Shown here one piece after another: positions 22,376-32,977 of a DNA stretch of 64,000 nucleotides. The notes beneath the pieces are model-generated. The model was not told the origin of the DNA and did no database searches. It saw nothing but the letters and a program-made list of their open reading frames with translations. Position numbers and translations under genes: made by a program. Position 1 is the stretch's first letter. Each line of letters starts with the position of its first letter. The stretch is from Agrostemma githago (taxonomy: Eukaryota > Streptophyta > Magnoliopsida > Caryophyllales > Caryophyllaceae): positions 15,876,976-15,940,975 of the forward strand of contig OY288251.1 of NCBI GenBank assembly GCA_958450325.1, given 5' to 3'.

Positions 22376-25300
22376 CTCTTAAAGGCATTAGCCCCCACGG
22401 CCGTCGCGGCCGCAGCCTCGGCTCAGGCTGCTCCAGAAGCAACCGTCAGAGCCCCCAAGAGGGCCAACGTCTCGCCTAGGGAGTTATTTCCTAAGCGGCA
22501 GACCTTCGAAGAAAGGAGACTGCTGTACTTGGAGAAATGTCAGCGCCTGGATAAGGAAAGAATAGAATTTAATAGAAGAAGACAGGGATACATGCCTCGA
22601 GGACCATCACCTCATCGCCCGAGGATGGGGCAGGGTATCATAACACCTGTTGTCGGTGCAAGGCGAAGGACCGTCGACTCTCACCCAGAGAGGAGAGAAG
22701 GCGGGAGAGGAGTCATAGCCACACCCCCACCATGCGTCATAGGCTGGGACCCAACTCTCGAAATTTCAGGAGAAGTCACAGCTCCCAAAGAACAGTTCAT
22801 CACAGCCTTGGCTAGAGGGAGAGAAATAGAAGGCCCGCCAAAACCCTGAAGTATGGACTGGGCAGAAGAGAAGCGAGGGACCGATCCAGCAGCTCGAGCC
22901 GGAGAGGATCCGTCTTCATGCAACTGTCAAAGGGGACCGCCGACAAGAAGAGCCAATACACCAGAAGGAGCGTCTCCCCAGAGTAGGCGACCTCGGTCAC
23001 CCACTAGTCCGGCCGAACGACGTACGTCATGACAAGGGAGGAAGAGGATAAGTCTAAGTGGACAACTCCACCCACAAAGAAGACCACGTAGAAGAGGCAA
23101 CCCATGGTGTCACCATTCCATCCCGAAATAATGGAGTACACCATGCCAAGGGTGAAGGTGCCAAATCTCCATTTTGATGGAACGATAGCGACCCTGAGGA
23201 TCAACTGGCGGTGTACGAGAGCTACATGGCCATGTTTGAACTTGACGACGCCGTTTGGTGCAGGGTATTCCCCACCACCCTTACTGGGTTCGCCCAATAG
23301 TCGTTCAGGGGATTGCCAAGAGCATCAATCCGCACCTTCAAGGAGCTCAGCAAAGCCTTCGTCGATTAATATGCCGGCAGCCGTCGTAGGCAAATTGTGA
23401 CGGTAGACCTCATGACAATGCGTCAGGGTCTGAAAGAAACAATCCGAGAGTACGTCAGAAGATTCGACCTGGAATGCCAGTAGATAAGAATAGTGGACGC
23501 GTCAACTACCACCTGCGTCTTGACCCACACCTTGTTAGACGACCCCCTCAAAAGCCACTTGCTACGTGAGAGGCCGACCTCACTGGTGGAGACCAGGCGC
23601 ATAGCTGCAGGGTACATGAATGAGGAGGAATAAAAGACTCGACACGATGACCAATCGCCGCCAAGGACTCCCCCCCCCCCCCAAAGGAAAGGGGCGTGAC
23701 CCCGGCAGACGATAAGCAGTCGTCCAGAAGGAACCGGAGGCACAATGAAAAGAGGAAGGAGAAGACGGTAAACGTTCCATGATTCGAGCACTACGCCACG
23801 TTGAACCGACCAAGAGCAGAAATCTTCAATATGGAGAAGTATAACGGGAAGTGGGGAAACCCAAAACCGGTAAGGGTTACCTCCAGGAGCAATCAGAGCA
23901 AATACTGTGCATTCCACGATCAGAAGGGGCACGCCACCGAGGAGTGTCGTAACTTGAAAGATGAAATCGAGGGGCTCATACGTCGAGGCTCATTGGCAGC
24001 GTATGAAGCAAGGACCCAGCATAACAACAACAATAATAACATCAACAACGGCAACACCGACAAGGAAAAAGAAAAGAACGAAGGGAGGAAGGAACCTAAT
24101 GTCATCCACATGGTGGACGCCGAGGCCCCCAAGGGAGGAAAGAGTCGGCGGGAGGTTAAGAGGCACCTCAAGGAGCTGTCCCAATATATATGCTACGCTG
24201 ATCAACCGAAACAGGCCAGCGTCCCGACTCTCAGCATCACCGCCGATGACTACGGGCGAGTAGTTTACCCCTATAGAGACCTACTAGTCTTAGTCGTCAA
24301 AATCAGCGATCACTTGGTGAACAAATGCATAATAGATACCGGCGCCTACGCCAACCTGCTATACGGATAGGCCTTTGAATAGATGGGACTAGACAGAAGA
24401 CATCTTAAGCCAACAGCGGGAGCGTTGTACGGATTCTCAGGAGCCAACGTGATACCAATAGGAACGATAGACCTCCCGTCACATTTGGGGAGGGAATCAC
24501 AGCCGGGACGGCAACCGCTCAGTTTATCATGGTGAATGCCAAGTCGGCCAACAACGCGTTGATCGGTCGGATAACCCTCGACGAAGTGCATGCTCTGGTG
24601 TCCATATGAGCCTTGACCATGGCGTACATCGTCACTGATAACAACACTGAAGGCAAGCTACACGATGATCAAGAGTTGGGTAGGTCTTGCAATTCAGTGG
24701 CCTTGAAGAGATCTTAGGAAGAGATGAATGGTAAACGGAAGGCCGACTCCAGCCCCGACGACTCCAGAGCCACAGCCTCAAAGATGCCTAGGATCGCCGA
24801 CAAGGTAATCCCCGTCCAAGAGCGCCTAGGGCCTGGGGGGAGAGCATGATGGTAGAGCTGGAGCCAGGCCGGCCTGTGCTAGTGGGAGCCAGAGTACTAG
24901 CAGCGTCTCGTCACTCTGCTGAAGGAAAATGCCGACGTCTTTGCATACTCGGTAGATGAGATGCCTGGCATAGACCCCGACATCGCGGTACAGAAGCTCA
25001 ACGTAAACCCTGCCTGTCGGCCAGTGAAACAGAAAAAGAGAACCATGTCAACAGAAAAAGATGATGCAATCAGCGAAGAGGTAGAGAAGCTACTCAAGGC
25101 AGGATTCATTGAACCGTGTGACTACCCCCAATGGTTAGAAAATGTGGTGATGATGAAGAAGTCGTTAGGAGCCTGGCGGATGTGTGTCGACTTCACTAAC
25201 CTCAACAAGGCATGCCCAAAGGACTGCTAGTGGACGCCATCGGTGGCCATTCCATGCTAAGCTTCTTGGACGCCTTTTCTGGCTACCACTAAGTCTTCTT

Positions 25301-25403
25301 GTGGGGGCCGAATAAGGTCAAATGCGCGCTCATCACAAGCGCTGGAACTTTCATGTACAAGATGATGCCATTTGGCTTAAAGAACGTCGACGCCACTTTC
25401 CGT
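22376..25403 (+). mobile_element. Fragment of a plus-strand Tat-type Ty3/Gypsy element (gag to mid reverse transcriptase)
   Basis: This is a coding-like, GC-richer block in opposite orientation to its neighbours. It runs from a gag leader through capsid, zinc finger and protease to the reverse transcriptase motif MPFGLKN, then stops dead at about 25403, where minus-strand sequence begins. No LTR or primer site accompanies it. Either a truncated element was inserted here, or a rearrangement joined two elements. Confidence 0.8.
22400..25403 (+). pseudogene. Tat-type gag-pol, multiply broken
   Basis: Pieces in order: a gag N-terminal basic region (22529-22849, ends in a stop); the capsid core in shifting frames (about 23104-23480; EIMEYTMPRVKVPNLHFDGT, then a frameshift, then residues typical of Tat capsids with in-frame stops); a zinc-finger-like YCAFHDQKGHATEECRNLK and the protease motif DTGAYANLL in the open frame 23801-24370; and the reverse transcriptase N-terminal part MPGIDPDIAV...WRMCVDFTNLNKACPKD (24961-25230), followed by frameshifts to MPFGLKN near 25365. 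A run of 13 C at 23670-23682 is a likely indel site. Inactive. Confidence 0.85.
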
Positions 25404-26051
25404 TGATGACCTATCGAAGGGTTTGAAATAAATCGTGACAACCACTAAAGTTACTATCTCCCCCTTGGTGTTTCTGAAGGTGAAGTCTTCATTTTGTCGT
25501 TTTGAGGAGGGAAATGTTCCTTCCTCGATCATGTTTTGGATCACATGCTTTAGTGCAAAACATCCTTCGGTATCGTGTCCGTTACCTTGATGAAACAGAC
25601 AATAGGCATTAGGACTCCATTTTTTGCTTCGTTTGTCGACCGGTAGGTCCGGAGTTGGACCCATGGGCAAGAATAGTCCTTGATCGACCAAGTGTTTGAG
25701 GGTCTCGGTGTAAGACGAGTTGATTGCAGTAAACTTCTTTCGCGACATCCCTACCTTGTTGGATATGGCTTTACAAGGCCTTGAGGTTTTTTTCATATTG
25801 GTTTTATGAAGGTTTGATCGTGTGGAACATTCGGAAGACCCATTTGGAGTAAGCCCCCGGATGTTATAATCGACTGAATTGGTATTTGCTTCTCTTTTCA
25901 TGTCTCTACTTTCTAGGAAATTGAGGCGATTGATAATGTCGTGGACGGAAGAGCTCAGACGGGTTACCGAGGCGTGGACATAGCGAACCAATTCGGTTAG
26001 AGTGTTAACATCGTTGAAAATGTTTTCGATGGCGTTCGAATCGGTGGACAT
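25377..26051 (-). CDS. Short Gag-like protein with zinc-finger-like motif, lacking a capsid core
   Basis: A 224-codon open frame starts at the ATG 26049-26051. Its last codons run into the neighbouring plus-strand fragment, so the true C-terminus is lost. The N-terminal 50 residues look helical. There is no capsid-type sequence in the middle. The C-terminal half has the Tat Gag pattern SYTETLKHLVDQG, then W.PNAYCLFHQGNGHDTEGC and a LKHVIQNMIEEG helix. A nucleic-acid-binding role is inferred from that C-H-H-C pattern. It may be a deletion derivative of a normal Gag, or the Gag of a non-autonomous element. Confidence 0.6.
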   Translation of the reverse strand: MSTDSNAIENIFNDVNTLTELVRYVHASVTRLSSSVHDIINRLNFLESRDMKREANTNSVDYNIRGLTPNGSSECSTRSNLHKTNMKKTSRPCKAISNKVGMSRKKFTAINSSYTETLKHLVDQGLFLPMGPTPDLPVDKRSKKWSPNAYCLFHQGNGHDTEGCFALKHVIQNMIEEGTFPSSKRQNEDFTFRNTKGEIVTLVVVTIYFKPFDRSSTESGVDVL

Positions 26052-26854
26052 GTTGGAGAGTGATTCCGCGAAAAAGGATCAAAGATAAGAACGGACCCAC
26101 CGGATGACGCTCAAGTGACTCGAGGAATGCCTGTAGGTGAGCTACACGCAAATTAGGTGAGTTCTTGGGGCTCATGTGCTTTTAGACATTTGGTGTACTC
26201 ACCGAGGCGCCTAACGGACTCGGATCTCTAGAGCGAGATTATCTGACACAAATCTCGGGGTGAGATTTAGAGAGGACTCTCGAGATAAGATGAACTAAAA
26301 TGTAAGACCTCGAACGGAGGTGATTTTAGTAATAATTACCACAGACAGTTAATCACACGGTTGTACGAAGTAAGGAGTTGATCTCGATCCCGGGTCAAAA
26401 TCAAAGGATTTTGTTGTTCTCGAAAATGGATAGGAAAGCGGGGTTTTTTTTAAAGCGGGGGTTTTGAAATCGACACTACGACGGTTAAGTGACATGGTTT
26501 ATGATATGTCGGAATGGTGTTGCCAAGTGGGTGTCAAGTGTTCATGATTTGAAAATTGACGATAATAAAAGTGTGAATTGTGATTTTGTAAAACGACGGT
26601 TTTAGAAGAACCGGTTTGAAGAGATGTGTAAATCACAGTGTTGCGTTTGTTATCGAGACTTCTATTGGTTAGGAGTCCGAAGTTCGCAATGTAAGGAAAA
26701 AATGTTTTTGAGAAAACACGATGACTGTGGTGGCGCTTAAAAGTGGAGTTTGTGTAGCCAAATTCTCGTTTTGGTGATGGGGGTGCTTTGAAAGGTTTTT
26801 TGGAAAAAATGAGGGTGTAGCCGTGTTCGATGCTTTTATCCATTAACTAAAATT

Positions 26855-27210
26855 TTTGGCGATAGTACGGCATCTGTGAAAAAGTTTTGAGGATGTAACC
26901 GTGTTAGATACCTTGATTTCATTGATTGAAATTTTGATGATGGTAACGGTATGTGTAAAAATGTTTTGAAAATGTAACTGTGTTAGATGCGTCGATCGCA
27001 TTGGTTGGAATTTTGGCGATAGTAACGATATGTTTATGTTTGAAAATGGTGAGTTTTGATTTGGCCAACGTAACGGCGCTAAAAATGGGATGTGAAAATA
27101 TTGGGTGTGAGTTTGGCCAGAGTAACGGCGCTAAAATGGTTTTGAAAATAGTGAGTGTGAATCTGGTCAGAGTAACAGCGCTAAAACGGTTTCTGAAAAA
27201 TGTCTTTTCG
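26855..27210 (-). repeat. Tandem repeats in the Ogre/Tat leader
   Basis: Two or three units of roughly 80-95 bases share TGTAACCGTGTTAGAT and TTTTGGCGATAGTA words (26855-27030). They are followed by three units of about 57 bases sharing GTTTGGCCAGAGTAACGGCG (about 27047-27210). Non-coding. Confidence 0.7.
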
Positions 27211-27490
27211 AAAATGGAGTTTGGTAGTAGTAGAATATGTTATCGTGGTTTAATCCAGAATTTAATGCTTTATTCGTGTTGTCACAACATGCTACACATA
27301 ACTAGCTAGACAAGCATTAACTCATGCAGGATGCAGATGTGGATAGGCTAGGGTAGGCTACCATCCACGAAAAGTCCTCACTTCGGCCGGGACGTGTCAT
27401 CCTGAGTGAGGATGAGCGTTGCCCTGTTCCACTCGGATGTTATCGCTTGACATATTCACGAAATGTGTGACTACCTTGAACGGTCGGAAC

Positions 27491-27495
27491 GTCAA
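27491..27495. repeat. Target site duplication GTCAA, left copy
   Basis: GTCAA precedes the LTR start TGATAAGTGTG and is repeated exactly at 29038-29042. Confidence 0.9.
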
Positions 27496-27811
27496 TGATA
27501 AGTGTGTTTTGTAGTGCTTATTTCTTGTGTTTGGTCCGGTTTCTTTTGTGAAATCGCTCTTTAGAGCGGTTTCGAGGCTACTTAAGCTTCTTCTAGCTTC
27601 TTTTAGGTTCCTTTGGCCAATCATGGAGAAATGGAACGATTCCGAATTGTTTCCGACGCATTTGGAGCCAACGAAGAGAAGCGACGATGACTCGGTGGCT
27701 TAGACTCGATCCCGAGCCCTTTGGGGCCCATTTCCGAGCACCGAGAATCGATAAGAAGCCTAGGAAGAGCAAGTAGGGACCTATGAGATCATATTTCAAG
27801 CCTACAAGACC

Positions 27812-27938
27812 CATCCCGGTCGGGAACACATCCATCACGACCGGGATGAAGTGCAAAGAAGAGACGACTCACTGGAGGGCCATCCCGGTCGGGACCATGA
27901 CCTTCCCGACCGGGACCACCACCATCCCGGCCGGGATG
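27812..27938 (+). promoter_or_regulatory. Palindromic box array in solo LTR
   Basis: Boxes of the type CATCCCGGTCGGGA / CATCCCGACCGGGATG start at 27812, 27833, 27881, 27902 and 27923; neighbouring boxes are 21 bases apart. The array ends about 55 bases before the TATA box. Confidence 0.8.
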
Positions 27939-27990
27939 GACCCAGTTCAGCCCGCCTTTGCTTTTCCGCCTCCCTTTGCTTATGGAACCC

Positions 27991-27998
27991 TATATATA
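27991..27998 (+). promoter_or_regulatory. LTR TATA box
   Basis: TATATATA in the context CCCTATATATACCCCCC, downstream of the box array. Confidence 0.8.
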
Positions 27999-29037
27999 CC
28001 CCCCCTCTTGTATTGTTAGAACATCTTATGAAACCCTAGACATTGTTTAGGCTAGATTAGCTTTGATTAGTGTAGATTAGTTTAATCTCTCCTTAATTAC
28101 TTTTTAATCTTAGTTTAATCCTTATTGAATCTATGTATTATTGAAGACCTATTGGGGGATTTCTCTATTGACAACATTGAATTTCATATCTTTGGGTTGG
28201 ATTTAATCAAAGTTCTCATCTTTTCCATTCATCTAGTTGGTATAATCTTTCTTCTCCCTTTACTCTTAATCTTCCATAGTTAGTAAAGTTTGCATCTTTG
28301 TTTATTGTTTGTTGTTCATCCTTATTTGTTCTTCATAATGAATGAGGTTGTTCTTGTGTTAGTTTCTCTTGTTCATGTTAGTTTTAGTTTAGATATGTGT
28401 AGTCCTCTTCCTAGGGTTAGTAGGGGGATTGGGTGTGATTAGGGATGATTAGGGTGAGATGGGTGATGCTTGTTGTTGTCTTTGTTGATTTCTATTTGTC
28501 TTGCACTCTACATGTTTGATGAAATGCTTGTGAGACTTCAGATGATCATTCCTTGTTTTCTTGCTTCTTCCCTTGCATGTTGTTTGTTTGGTTGATAGGT
28601 TTGGTTCCCCATTAGTAGCGAGAGCGTGGTGAGGAGGTCCCTAGGCCGTTTATGTAGCCAGAGCCCGAACGTAACCTAGGCTACGAAAGCATGCTAGCAC
28701 CCCCGTTTCCCCTTGGTCTACTTGGCACCCATGAACCCAACCTAGTTGATCCTAGTTCTTTCCTTATTGATTTCCTCTTCATCTTAGCTATTGTTTCTCT
28801 AGTTAGTTAAATCTTTTAGCTTTAGTTGTTATACTTAGTTTATTCTTAGTCATAGTTTTACCCCCTTCTTATTGTTTTAGTTTGTTTACCCTTGTGACCT
28901 AGTCTAGTCCTTAGGTAGACCTTAGTCTAGACACCTCTTTCCGTCCCCGTGGATTCGACCCAACTTACCCTATCTACCCAGTTAGGTTTAGTTGGTTTTA
29001 CTTGCTTGGTTGGATTGACGGCAAAATCCTCCCATCA

Positions 29038-29042
29038 GTCAA
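29038..29042. repeat. Target site duplication GTCAA, right copy
   Basis: Exact match to 27491-27495. Confidence 0.9.
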
Positions 29043-29220
29043 CCGGGAGTCTCCTCACGGGTCTGTTCCGAGAACCTTATCGTAAGAAGGTCGATTGGTC
29101 CTAAATCGGTTAGGGTGAGATTTTTCGGGCCAAAAACCTGCAGTGACCACAAAAGAAACTAGGAAACGGGCTTCACCGACCTCGTTCGAGTTACACCACC
29201 GCTGGAAATTCGTTCCCACA

Positions 29221-29238
29221 TCCCCAGTGGAGTCGCCA
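29221..29238 (-). other. Primer binding site (tRNA-Arg type) of the Ogre/Tat element
   Basis: The minus strand reads TGGCGACTCCACTGGGGA, the arginine-tRNA primer site characteristic of Ogre/Tat elements. It fixes the orientation and lineage of the leader to its left. Confidence 0.88.
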
Positions 29239-29253
29239 AACTATGGACGCTGT

Positions 29254-29477
29254 TGTAATCTCCTAGAAAATCTAATGCGATACAATGGTGAAGACACTGT
29301 GGAGTCGAGATTAAAACACACTGTAGTTACATCTTAATAATTAAAAAGGGTAAAGTAACAATGGGCCATAAGTAAAAATGGCCAAAAATTTAAAACAATC
29401 CATAAACGGGTTTAAGCAATCCATAATACAGTGGTCTTAATAAAACAAGCAGGATCCACAACTGCTCGTTAGCCAAC
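29254..29477 (-). mobile_element. Older Tekay-like LTR, left fragment
   Basis: It starts TGTAATCTCC and follows the LTR family sequence for 224 bases to GCTCGTTAGCCAAC, where a younger element of the same family is inserted. The LTR resumes at 39721-39726 with CACACCCAGTG, exactly where the intact copy at 2690-2705 would continue. Confidence 0.85.
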
Positions 29478-32400
29478 TGTAATCCCCTAGAAAATTTAAT
29501 GCGATACAGTGGTGGAAACACTGTAGAGTCGGGATTAAAACACACTGTAACTATGTCTTAGTAAAATTAAAATGGTAAAGTCAAACAATAGGCCTTAAAT
29601 AAAATGGCCAAAATTTAAAACAATCCACAAAAGGGGTTGAACAATCCATAGGACATAATTATAAAAATAAATAAGCAGGATCCACACTGCTCGCTAGCCC
29701 ACACCCGGGATACGTATACCTGTCATGTTAAAACATAACAGCCACAATCAGTGGAGAGAAACGCCAACGTTCTCCCAACCGTATAACAGGATTTAAAAAC
29801 TGTAATTACTATTATAGAAAAATAGTAAAAAGGAAAACAGTAAAACATCATATAAAAATAAGCTTTTAGCGTAAAACAAAATAATCAAAAGGGTTTCCGA
29901 AGAAACATAAAAATATTTGCCAACATGCAAACCAATTTATATCGATAACAAATAAAATAATCAAAATGGCGTTATGGATAGGATTAATGTAGAATCTAGA
30001 CTTTCACTAGGATAATACTAGAAACAAGCTTCGAGAACTGTAGACTTAACTCATAACAGAATCCAGTCTCTAACTAGGCAACTCAACTGTAACAGGACTG
30101 CGTGCAGCGAGGTCCTGGTTTAAGTAGTGCATACCCCTCCTAGACAACAAATATGTCTATTTCAGCCGACGGCGACTAACACGATGCGATATCTAGCTTA
30201 AGGTCAAAACATACACTCTCCTAGGCAAAACTACGCCCAGTTCAACGACCAAATGTGCCCCAAATAGACACACCGACTTTATAGCTGATGGCAAAAACGT
30301 ACATCCCAGACTATATTACTCTAAACTCGCACTTGTCCTTATTCCATAACTCCAAAACAAGCCATTATCGATATATAAAAGACATCATCCCTATAGATAA
30401 TAATAGAACAAAAGGAAAAAGGATCGCTTTCCAAAAGAGGAAACTTTCTATTTTAGAAAATTTCTATTTTTAGAAATTTTACTAAAAATAGCATCAAATC
30501 AAAATAGCGAAAATATTAGTTTATACTAAAACCACATTTTTAGTAAACGATATAGATTTATAAAACTAGTACTTTCGGCCTTAACGATATTAATTCTTAA
30601 AACGAGAACTTTTGAGTTAATGAAATTATTGAAACGTCATACAAGTGTTTATAAAATGATTTAGAAATGTCTTAAACATTTTAAATACTACTAATTAGGG
30701 TGTTACCAAAATTTACAAAACTAAAATTTCCTAATTATTATTAGTTTCGACAATACGATTACAAATAGGATTTTACGGCAAATATCAAATTAAATATTTA
30801 AACGTCTTTATTTAATGAAACCAACAAATATATTTAGAGTATGTTAAGGGATTATTTAACTCTTAAAGTTTTAGATTTAAATATTTTCAAAATAGCTGGA
30901 AAAATAAATCTTTTAGGTAAGACAAAGCATTTTAACGATAAATCGTAATTTGTCCAAAACCAATACTTATTAATTAAAGACTTTAATAAATAGTAAAAAA
31001 ATTACGTAAAATAGCTAAAATATATTTATGGACATTCTGTCTAGAAAAGAAAATTTTCCAGAATGCTTAGTCTCGGTTTTTATAGGGTTTTCTCGTTAAT
31101 CGTCTAATCTCGACAATAACGATGAATAAAACTAGTAATTACAAAATGATTTAAGTATTAATGTCCAAAAATTATTATTAACCTTAAAAATCATCATTTT
31201 TCAGAATATACTAATTTTCCAGATTTACCAAATTCCAATAAAACCGTCATTTAAAACCCGTTTTCACAATTAACGATTCCATTAATAAAACTTATCGTCC
31301 TAACATTTTATTAAAGCACTAAAAATCATAAAATTACATTTTATTATGAAACCATCAAAACAATATTTCTTTTCCAGATTTAATCATAAGACCAGAAATT
31401 GAGAATTTATACAACAAACGCGGTTTTAACGATAAACGATGATTTAAAGTGATTAATTAATTCATCCACTTAATAATTTCAAAAAATTATAAAAACATTC
31501 AGAAAGTTTTATTTCATCATAAAGTTTCACCACATCAAAAATTAGATTAAAATAAAATGTTTAAGTACTAAAACTAAAAATCGGCTTTTAATCGTTTTTG
31601 TTCGTAAACGGTAATAATTCAATAATCGATAACTAATATCAGAAAAATACTAAATTATTAAAAATCATCAAAAACACCATTTTTACAGAATATAAACATA
31701 TATTACATGTTTAGGACGAATATTACGATTTTACAAATTAATATGGCGATTTAATCGTTAATCTCGTAAAAGCGATAAAAATACCGAAACATGCAAATTT
31801 TCAACTTTTAAAAATTTTCCAGATCATATGACATACATATATTGTCAAAAATAAAACTATAATTATATACATGCAATTACACAAATAAAATAAAGTAATA
31901 CCGAGTAACATCGACGTTACCTCAAGTCCAAATCGAATCGATAATATACTCGTCGGCCTCGGGATCGACCACAAAACCTTAATACACAAAATTCATGGCA
32001 AAAAAATACCATGAGAAAAACTAAGAAAATCAAGAAGAATAACGATCGAAAACAACATCGATTACTACCTTAGCGGAAGGATCGCAATAACGATTAATTA
32101 GACGATAAAAACGAGACGATTATGACTCGAATTGGAGCAAGAATCAGCGTAGGACTGCTGGGGAATGACATGTTTTTTTTAGGGAATTGAAAGAGTATTT
32201 TTTTTTGTTTATGAGAAAAATGAATGTAAGAAAGAAATGGATGGTTTCTAAGCATAAATGATGATAAATTTTGATGAAAACTATGTAGAAATTAGCCACA
32301 AAACAGCCGGCCAAAGTAAGTGAGGGGGAGTATGAAGAGTTTGATAATAAAGTATGGAATAAATGGAAGAAAAATAATCTTACGTTTACGGTTTAACGTG

Positions 32401-32941
32401 ACAAAATGAAACGTGTAAATAATACGTTGTAAAATTTGTGACCAGAAGCTTAGTTGGTCCAAATTTTGAGGAAATGGTCTCAAATAATTTATAAGTTGAA
32501 AAAAAGTATAATCGTAAAATAGTTAAAGGCATTTCAAGGTAATTCGAGTAAACCTCGCGTAAGAAAATAATTATTCGCGAAACTTCATATTAAAATCATA
32601 AATGGCTACTCTTTAGTAAACAAAAATATTTCTTAGTTGAAAATATTATACAAAATGTATTTAAACATTTTTAGGAATAAGAATAACTTAAATCCGAGCT
32701 TAAAAATGTCAACTCGAAGAGAAATAGAATTCCTCGCGGAAAACAAATTAGTTTACGAAGAAAATCAAATAAATAGATTTGAAAAAATTTAAATCTTTAA
32801 AATTAAAAATAAAAATCATTAAACTCAACAATGAAAATAGAGCTTAGTAAAATGATGAAATGCAGGGCCGAAATGTGACAGAGTTATGACAGAGTCATAA
32901 CGATAAAGACAAAAACGCTATGAAAAATAGCGGGTGTTACA
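29478..32941 (-). mobile_element. 3' LTR (3464 bp) of the LARD-like element
   Basis: On the minus strand it begins TGTAACACCCGCTATTTTTC and ends GGGGATTACA. It aligns throughout with the LTR at 35991-39720 apart from the MITE there. By eye the two differ at a few per cent of positions. No reading frame of note. Flanked on the left by CCAAC (target duplication). Confidence 0.92.
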
Positions 32942-32977
32942 ATCCACCCCACTACAATAAAGTTTCGTCCTCGAAAC
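32942..32977 (-). other. Polypurine tract and GAGGACGAA signature
   Basis: The minus strand reads GTTTCGAGGACGAAAC, then AGTGGGGTGGAT, then the LTR start TGTAACACC. The TTTCGAGGACGAAA block before the polypurine tract is typical of the Tekay/Del chromovirus 3' end, which assigns this pol-less element to that lineage. Confidence 0.8.

Larger units (their letters stand above)
27496..29037 (+). mobile_element. Solo LTR (1542 bp) of the TGATAAGTGT family
   Basis: It starts TGATAAGTGTGTTTTGTAGTG and ends AATCCTCCCATCA, flanked by GTCAA duplications. It resembles the LTRs of the non-autonomous element at 47471-55385 along its length (same start, same box array before CCCTATATATACCCC, same CCGTCCCCGTGGATTCGACCC block near the end) but is clearly diverged. 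No internal sequence remains. It was inserted into the leader of the Ogre/Tat element. Confidence 0.92.
25404..29238 (-). mobile_element. 5' part of a minus-strand Ogre/Tat-type element
   Basis: From right to left: primer site (29221-29238), about 1.6 kb of leader (split by the solo LTR 27496-29037), a tandem-repeat zone (26855-27210), and a gag-like ORF starting at 26051. The element is cut at about 25403 by the opposite-strand fragment. Its 5' LTR is missing; only about 15 bases separate the primer site from a Tekay-like LTR at 29254. Confidence 0.7.

Noticed and set aside
29221..29238. A tRNA gene at the TGGCGACTCCACTGGGGA match (and similar at 12308, 35978, 49114)
   Set aside because: Only the 3'-end complement of the tRNA is present, next to LTR ends: these are primer binding sites, not tRNA genes.
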